From Gemmatimonadota bacterium (GTDB taxonomy: Bacteria > Gemmatimonadota > Gemmatimonadetes > Gemmatimonadales > Gemmatimonadaceae), in the NCBI GenBank assembly GCA_029884515.1, contig JAOUHR010000027.1, forward strand, positions 1 through 12,413: a stretch of DNA of 12,413 nucleotides. The letters are read 5' to 3'. Positions 7,627 to 12,413 of the stretch are shown here, piece by piece. The number at the start of each line of letters is the position of its first letter. The stretch's first letter is position 1. The notes beneath the pieces are model-generated. The model did no database searches. It was not told the origin of the DNA and was given only the letters and a program-made list of their open reading frames with translations. A program made the position numbers and the translations under genes.

Positions 7627-9495
7627 ATGCGCCCCGATCGCCCCCTGCCCACCGTCCTCCTGACCCTCAGCCTCCTTGCTGCGGTGCTCCCGCTCGGCGC
7701 CCAGAAGACCGAGCGCCCGCAGCTCCACGGCAAGCATTGGATGGCCGTGACCGGCAAGCCACTCGGCGCGACGGCCGGCGCCACGATCTTCCAGCAGGGC
7801 GGGAACGCGGTGGACGCCGCGGTCGGCATGCTCGCCGCGGTCTGCACGATGTGGGACACACTGGGCTGCGGAGGTGAGACGCAGGCGCTGATCTACCACC
7901 CGGGACTCAAGAAGGTCATCGGCATCAACGCGCTCGGCGTCGCACCCACGGGAGCGACCGCGGCGTTCTATCAGTCGAAGGGAATGCGTTTCCCGCCCGA
8001 CTTCGGGCCGCTCGCGGCCGTCACGCCCGGCACCCCGGGTGGGATGATGGTGATGCTCGCCGAGTACGGCACGATGTCGCTCGCGCAGGTCTTGGCCCCG
8101 GCGATCCAGATGGCCGAGGACGGCTACGCGATCGAGGCACAGGCGGCGAACGGGATGGAGATGAACAAGGCGCGCATCAAGGAGTGGAAGTATTCACCAG
8201 CCGTCTTCCTCCCGCACGCGGGTGAGGCGCGCGAGGCACCGATGCCGGGGGAGATCTTCCGGCAGCCGGATCTCGCGGCGACGTTCCGGAAACTGATCGC
8301 GGCCGAAGCGGCCGCGCTCAAGGCCGGCAAGTCGCGCAAGGACGCGATCATGGCCGCCTACGATCGCTTCTACAAGGGCGACATCGCCGACGAGATCGTG
8401 CGCGGGATGCGCGAGCAGGGCGGACTCTTCACCAAGGCCGACCTCGCGAACTGGCAGGTGAAGATCGAGGAGCCGTACACGACGAACTACCGTGGCATCG
8501 ACGTCTACAAGCTCCCGATCTGGCAGCAGGGGCCGGTGATGCTGCAGTCGCTGAACATCCTCGAGAACGCGGACCTCAAGGGGATGGGCTACAACAGCGC
8601 GCAGTACATCCACACGATCTACCAGGCGATGAACCTCGCCTACTCCGATCGCGACTTCTATTACGGCGACCCGTACTTCCCGCCGGAGGAGCCGGTGGCA
8701 GGGCTGATGAGCAAGGCGTACGCGAAGGCGCGCTGGGCGCAGTTGAACCACGACCGGAACGACGCCGGCGTGCGTCCCGGTGACCCGTACGCGTTCCAGG
8801 GTGGCACGAACCCGTTCACGGAGCTCCTCAAGAGCTGGTCCGCCACGGGGCCCAGGACGGCAGCCTCGAGCGAGACTCCCGGCGACAACGCCGCGTTTGA
8901 CGAAGCCTTCACGCGCGGCACGACGAGCATCCAAGCCGCGGACGAGAAGGGTTGGCTCGTCTCGATCACGCCGAGCGGCGGCTGGGTGCCGGCGGTGATC
9001 GCCGGTCGCACGGGGATCGGGCTCTCGCAGCGCGCGCAGTCGTTCAACACGCTGGCGGAGGACGGCCCCTTCAACGTGATCGAGCCGGGCAAGCGCCCGC
9101 GCGTGACGCTCACGCCGACCCTCGCGCTCAAGGACGGTGCGCCCTGGATGGCGTTCTCCGTGCAGGGCGGCGACACGCAGGACCAGGACCTGCTCCAGTT
9201 CTTCCTCGCGATGGTCGAGTTCGGCCAGACGGTGCAGCAGGCGGCGGAGCACCCGGGCTTCCACAGCTATCAGATGCGCTCGAGCTTCGGTGCGCACGAC
9301 GCGCGGCCGGGACGGTTGCAGTTGAACGAGCGGATCCCCGACTGGGTGCGCGACGACCTGCGGCGCCGCGGGTATGCACTCGAGTTCTCGCGCTACACCT
9401 CGGGGCCGATCACGGCCATCTGGGTGGACCAGAAGCACAAGTCGCTCTGGGGGGCGGCGAGCAACTTCGGCGAGGACTACGGGATCGCGTGGTGA
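7627..9495 (+). CDS. Exported gamma-glutamyltranspeptidase-family Ntn hydrolase with altered active site
   Basis: The 622-residue protein belongs to the GGT family of self-cleaving N-terminal-nucleophile hydrolases. The start at 7627 gives a clear signal peptide ([21 protein letters not shown], cleavage near residues 25-26); an in-frame ATG at 7591 would put a charged extension before it. Family marks include [10 protein letters not shown] in the N-terminal third, [22 protein letters not shown] and [11 protein letters not shown]. The cleavage site and nucleophile should be Thr432 in [13 protein letters not shown], which would give a large subunit of about 400 residues and a small one of about 190. 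Compared with E. coli GGT, TTH becomes TTS, the SS pair of PLSSMSPT becomes Val493-Thr494 (PRVTLTPT), and the GGS oxyanion loop becomes GGD at 514-516. True transpeptidase activity on glutathione is therefore doubtful; another amide substrate is likely. It is probably periplasmic, and first in the plus-strand run that continues 19 bases later. Confidence 0.88.
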   Translation: MRPDRPLPTVLLTLSLLAAVLPLGAQKTERPQLHGKHWMAVTGKPLGATAGATIFQQGGNAVDAAVGMLAAVCTMWDTLGCGGETQALIYHPGLKKVIGINALGVAPTGATAAFYQSKGMRFPPDFGPLAAVTPGTPGGMMVMLAEYGTMSLAQVLAPAIQMAEDGYAIEAQAANGMEMNKARIKEWKYSPAVFLPHAGEAREAPMPGEIFRQPDLAATFRKLIAAEAAALKAGKSRKDAIMAAYDRFYKGDIADEIVRGMREQGGLFTKADLANWQVKIEEPYTTNYRGIDVYKLPIWQQGPVMLQSLNILENADLKGMGYNSAQYIHTIYQAMNLAYSDRDFYYGDPYFPPEEPVAGLMSKAYAKARWAQLNHDRNDAGVRPGDPYAFQGGTNPFTELLKSWSATGPRTAASSETPGDNAAFDEAFTRGTTSIQAADEKGWLVSITPSGGWVPAVIAGRTGIGLSQRAQSFNTLAEDGPFNVIEPGKRPRVTLTPTLALKDGAPWMAFSVQGGDTQDQDLLQFFLAMVEFGQTVQQAAEHPGFHSYQMRSSFGAHDARPGRLQLNERIPDWVRDDLRRRGYALEFSRYTSGPITAIWVDQKHKSLWGAASNFGEDYGIAW

Positions 9496-9514
9496 GCACC
9501 GCCGGGTCGGCGTC

Positions 9515-11446
9515 GTGAGCGAGGGAGGGGAGCGGGCGCGCCAGCCGTGGGCGGCGCTGGTGCTGGGCGCCGTGCTCCTCCTCGGCGGCGCCCTGCTGAG
9601 CGTCTTCCTCCTCCGTGGGTGGTTCCCGCACGACGAGGGGTCGCTGGGGCAGTCCGCGGTCCGTGTACTGCAGGGCGAGGTACCGCATCGCGACTTCGAC
9701 GAGATCTACACGGGGCTGCTCAGCTACATCCACGCGGGGGTGTTCGCGGTGTTCGGGATCGGGACCGTGCCGCTGCGCCTCCCGCTCTTCGTCGCGGCGA
9801 TGGGATGGCTCGCCGCGACGTACCGGATCCTCCTCCGCTTCGCACCCCCCGTCGGCGCGGGGCTCGCTGCGCTCGCGGTCTTCGTGTGGAGCGTGCCGAA
9901 CTATCCGGCGTCGTTGCCGTCGTGGTACATCCTCTTCTTCGCGACCTTCGCGGCGCTCTCGTTGATGCGGTGGCACGAGGGTGGCGACCGGCGATTCATC
10001 GCGCTTGCGGGCGCGCTCGCGGGCATCGCCCTGTTGTTCAAGCTCTCGGGGATCTTCGTGCTGCTCGGCGGTGGGCTCGCCCTGCTCGTCGCGGAGCAGG
10101 CGCCGGGCGGGTTGGCGGCGAGTGCGCCTGACTCGGACGGCTCCCGCGGAGGCGCGGCCGCCGTGGACTCCGCCACAGCGCCTCGCGCGGCGCGCGGGAA
10201 CTACGAGTGGGCGCTCGCACTCGTGCTCGTGTTCGTGGTGGTCGCGCTCGGCGCGGTCGCCGGGCGCGTTGGCGACCGAGAGCTGTTCCGGATCGCGTTC
10301 CCGACGAGCCTCGTCGCACTCGCGATCCTCGCGCGCACGTGGACGCCACCCTTCGCCCCGGCGCATGAGCGGTGGCGCGCACTGATCCAGCGCCTCACGC
10401 CATTCACGGTCGGCGCGGTCGTGCCGCTCGGGTTCTTCCTCCTCTTCTATCTCGTGGTCGGCGGCGCGGGACAGATGCTCGGGGGCGTGTTCGTGACCCC
10501 GTTCCGGCGGATCGCATCCGCCTCGCTCAGCCCGCCACCGCCCGTGACGATCCTGCTCGCCGTGCCGCTCGCGGCGTTGCTCTGGCTGCCGTCGAGGCGC
10601 GGTGCGATGCGGTTCGTAGCGCCGGCGCTCGCCGCACTCTGGTTCGGGGCGATCGTCGTGCTCTCGGGCACGGGCGGACAATGGTATCGCGCCGGCTGGT
10701 ACGCCGCGTGGGGACTCCTCTTCATCCTATCGGTGGATACGGCGCGGATGGTCCTCGCGACGGCGACCGCCGGCACGACCGCGCGCGTGACGACGCCCAA
10801 CGCGACGCACGGCGCCGCGCTGCGTTCGGCGATCACGCTCTGCTGCCTCGCGGTGGGGTTGGCGCTGGTCGAGTACCCGTTCGCGGCGCCCATCTACACG
10901 CTTTACGCGCTCCCCCTCACACTCGTCGCCGCGGTGGCGGCCACGCGGGTGATCGGGCGCGCCGGCACCGCCGTGCAGCTCATCGGCGCGCTGTTCTTCC
11001 TGGCGTTCGGCTTGGTGCGGATCGTCCCGGGATCGGTGGGCAGCCTCGGGCGCGCGTTCGCGCGCAGCCCCGACGTGGCGCAGCTCGAGTTGCCGCGGGG
11101 CGGCCTGCGCATCGATGCGCGGGAGGCGGAGGTGTACGACGCGCTGATCCCGTTCGTCGTCGAACGCGCGGCGGGACGCCCCATCTGGGCGGGGCCGGAC
11201 TCGCCCGAGGTGTACTTCCTCTCCGGGCTGCCCAATCACACACGCACCTTCTTCGACTTCCTCGATGCGCCCGCGACGACGGCCCGGCCGCTCGTCGAGC
11301 GGCTGGAAGCGCTGGGCGCCGCCGTGGTGGTGATCAAGCTCACGTCGCAGTTCTCGAAACCGATCCCGCCGGAGACCTTCGCCGAGTTGCGCGCGGCCTA
11401 CCCGCACGAACGCGATTTCCGTGGCTTCGTGGTGCTGTGGCGATGA
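9515..11446 (+). CDS. GT-C family integral membrane glycosyltransferase (ArnT/PMT, GT39/GT83-like)
   Basis: This 643-residue protein has about 12 membrane spans and a short C-terminal soluble domain. It fits lipid-phosphate-sugar-dependent transferases that act on the outer face of the inner membrane. After the first span (about residues 12-33) comes WFPHDEGSLGQSA with Asp40-Glu41, and then GEVPHRDFDEIYTG with Asp60 and Asp62-Glu63. This is the acidic first-loop pattern of the ArnT/PMT superfamily. The rest is hydrophobic spans, with one alanine/glycine-rich loop at about 195-229 and a final domain at about 530-643 (RIDAREAEVYDALIPFVVER, then the ending GFVVLWR). The GTG at 9515 is the only suitable start between the ggt stop and the first span; its ribosome binding site is weak. 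The exact sugar and acceptor cannot be read. The GT2 gene two positions downstream is the natural source of its donor. Confidence 0.82.
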   Translation: MSEGGERARQPWAALVLGAVLLLGGALLSVFLLRGWFPHDEGSLGQSAVRVLQGEVPHRDFDEIYTGLLSYIHAGVFAVFGIGTVPLRLPLFVAAMGWLAATYRILLRFAPPVGAGLAALAVFVWSVPNYPASLPSWYILFFATFAALSLMRWHEGGDRRFIALAGALAGIALLFKLSGIFVLLGGGLALLVAEQAPGGLAASAPDSDGSRGGAAAVDSATAPRAARGNYEWALALVLVFVVVALGAVAGRVGDRELFRIAFPTSLVALAILARTWTPPFAPAHERWRALIQRLTPFTVGAVVPLGFFLLFYLVVGGAGQMLGGVFVTPFRRIASASLSPPPPVTILLAVPLAALLWLPSRRGAMRFVAPALAALWFGAIVVLSGTGGQWYRAGWYAAWGLLFILSVDTARMVLATATAGTTARVTTPNATHGAALRSAITLCCLAVGLALVEYPFAAPIYTLYALPLTLVAAVAATRVIGRAGTAVQLIGALFFLAFGLVRIVPGSVGSLGRAFARSPDVAQLELPRGGLRIDAREAEVYDALIPFVVERAAGRPIWAGPDSPEVYFLSGLPNHTRTFFDFLDAPATTARPLVERLEALGAAVVVIKLTSQFSKPIPPETFAELRAAYPHERDFRGFVVLWR

Positions 11447-11461
11447 ACACGCGTTCGGCCC

Positions 11462-11466
11462 GGAGG
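11462..11466 (+). promoter_or_regulatory. Strong Shine-Dalgarno that fixes the methyltransferase start
   Basis: GGAGG stands five bases before the GTG at 11472. It is the clearest ribosome binding site in the window and favours this GTG over the earlier in-frame ATG at 11421, which lies inside the upstream gene. Confidence 0.7.
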
Positions 11467-11471
11467 TCCCC

Positions 11472-12083
11472 GTGAGCATCGGCCGACGCGCCACCGACCG
11501 GCTGCTCGAAGTGCCGGCGGTCTATCGCCTCTGGCAGGCGCCCCTCGCGACCGCGGAGCTGCGGCCCTTCCTCGAGCGCGTGGACCTGCCGAGCGTCCGT
11601 CGCGTGCTCGACGTGGGTTGCGGGCCCGGCACCAACGCCGCGGTGTTCCGCGCGCAGGACTATGTGGGCATCGACGTGAACCCCGAGTACATCGCCACGG
11701 CGTCGCGACGACACCGGGGGCGGTTCGTGGTCGGCGACGTGGCGGACGAGCGCGTGCTGCCGGACGAGCGGTTCGATTGCGTGTTCGCCAACTCGCTCAT
11801 GCATCACCTCCCCGACGACGTGGTGCGCTCGCTCTTGCGGCGGATGGCGCGACTCGCCGCACCCGACGGGGGCGTGCACGTGCTCGACCTCGTGCTGCCC
11901 GAGCGGGCGTCCGCGGCGCGTCTCTTCGCGCGGCTCGACCGGGGTCGCTTCGCTCGACCACTGCACGCGTGGCGTGCACTGTTCACGGAGCATCTCGAGG
12001 AGCGGCACCTCGAGCTCTACCCGCTCGGCGTGCCGGGCGTCCCACTGTGGTGGATGGTCTACTTCCACGGAGTCGCCAGATGA
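11472..12083 (+). CDS. Class I SAM-dependent methyltransferase
   Basis: The 203-residue soluble protein has a Rossmann-type SAM site: motif I VLDVGCGPG at residues 45-53, acidic Asp68 in YVGIDVNPEYI that would hold the ribose, Asp89 in VVGDVAD near the adenine, and the post-II strand FDCVFANSLMHHLPDD at about 101-116. A helix and the strand GGVHVLDLVLP follow, and the tail ends VPLWWMVYFHG. It belongs to the methyltransferase 11/25 type of small-molecule or glycan methylases; the target is not evident. The start is set by GGAGG five bases upstream. It sits 25 bases after the GT-C gene and shares an ATGA overlap with the GT2 gene, so methylation of a sugar, lipid carrier or glycan made by these neighbours is a reasonable inference. 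Confidence 0.9.
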   Translation: MSIGRRATDRLLEVPAVYRLWQAPLATAELRPFLERVDLPSVRRVLDVGCGPGTNAAVFRAQDYVGIDVNPEYIATASRRHRGRFVVGDVADERVLPDERFDCVFANSLMHHLPDDVVRSLLRRMARLAAPDGGVHVLDLVLPERASAARLFARLDRGRFARPLHAWRALFTEHLEERHLELYPLGVPGVPLWWMVYFHGVAR

Positions 12084-12413
12084 GCGCACGCCGCGTCACC
12101 ATCGCCGTGCCGATCCACAACGAGGAGGAGGTGATCCCCGCGCTGCTCGACCGGGTGCTCGCCGTACTCGACGCGACGCCGGGCGGGCCGCACGAGTTCC
12201 TGCTCGTGGACGACGGCAGCCGCGACCGGTCGCTCGCGCTCCTCGAGGCGGCGGCGCGGCGCGATCCGCGCGTGGTGGTCGTGGTACTCTCGCGGAACTT
12301 CGGGCACCAAGCCGCACTCTCGGCGGCATTCGACCACGCCACCGGCGACGTGCTGCTCCTGATGGACGGCGACCTGCAGGATCCGCCCGAGGCACTCACG
12401 AACCTCCTGGCCA
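12080..12413 (+). CDS. GT2 glycosyltransferase, polyprenyl-phosphate sugar synthase-like (3' end outside window)
   Basis: The first 111 codons are visible. The protein begins MSARRVTIAVPIHNEEEVI, a standard GT-A family 2 opening, followed by LLVDDGSRDRS with the nucleotide-binding Asp44-Asp45. Next comes SRNFGHQAALSAAFDHA at about 71-87, and then the metal-binding Asp96-Gly-Asp98 in LLMDGDLQDPPE. The combination SRNFG-x-QAAL and DGDLQDPPE is characteristic of the dolichol-phosphate-mannose synthase/GtrB/ArnC group. These enzymes transfer a sugar from a nucleotide to undecaprenyl phosphate and often have two C-terminal spans, which would lie beyond the window. The ATG overlaps the methyltransferase stop as ATGA, so translation is coupled. 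The product would be the lipid-linked donor for the GT-C enzyme two genes upstream; this link is inference from family pairing. Confidence 0.92.
   Translation, partial: MSARRVTIAVPIHNEEEVIPALLDRVLAVLDATPGGPHEFLLVDDGSRDRSLALLEAAARRDPRVVVVVLSRNFGHQAALSAAFDHATGDVLLLMDGDLQDPPEALTNLLA

Noticed and set aside
9410..10681. A 423-codon minus-strand frame opposite the GT-C gene
   Set aside because: It is an Arg/Glu/His-rich antisense shadow with no recognisable domain; the plus-strand frame has clear membrane spans and the acidic loop motifs.

Overview
This is a GC-rich (roughly 70 % by eye), densely coding chromosomal window with eleven protein genes, two of them cut by the window edges. I see no RNA genes, mobile elements or CRISPR array. 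The longest non-coding stretch is about 170 bases. Base composition, frequent GTG starts, four-base gene overlaps, a SufU-type SUF system and the look of the secreted GGT-family protein suggest a soil or sediment bacterium such as a Gemmatimonadota member. That placement is inference only; another high-GC phylum is possible.

Region 1 (1-3195, + strand) is the 3' part of an iron-sulfur cluster assembly (SUF) operon: sufD (5' end outside the window), sufU, a small Rieske [2Fe-2S] ferredoxin and sufS. The last three are joined by ATGA and GTGA stop/start overlaps, so they are very probably translated together. SufS removes sulfur from cysteine, SufU receives the persulfide, and SufD is part of the SufBCD scaffold; sufB and sufC are presumably upstream.

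Region 2 (3211-7453, - strand) is a three-gene ABC export operon converging on sufS: a LolD/MacB-type ATPase, a 789-residue FtsX-type permease with two membrane halves, and a periplasmic HlyD/MFP-type adaptor. ATPase and permease overlap by four bases. The adaptor's ribosome binding site lies inside the last codons of the permease. An outer-membrane partner is not in the window.

Region 3 (7454-7626) is the only real intergenic region. It separates the ABC operon from divergently transcribed genes and carries a perfect tandem 10-bp repeat, with the repeat core also present over the ATPase start.

Region 4 (7627-12413, + strand) starts with an exported gamma-glutamyltranspeptidase-family protein whose active-site loops differ from the classical enzyme. 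It is followed closely by a multi-membrane-span GT-C (ArnT/PMT-like) glycosyltransferase, a class I SAM methyltransferase and a GT2 polyprenyl-phosphate-sugar synthase-like enzyme cut by the window end. The last three form a plausible envelope glycan or lipid modification unit: the GT2 makes the lipid-linked sugar and the GT-C enzyme transfers it on the outer face of the inner membrane.

No clearly new system is evident. The points most worth a second look are the altered GGT active site, the Rieske protein wired into the suf operon, and the repeat in the divergent promoter region.
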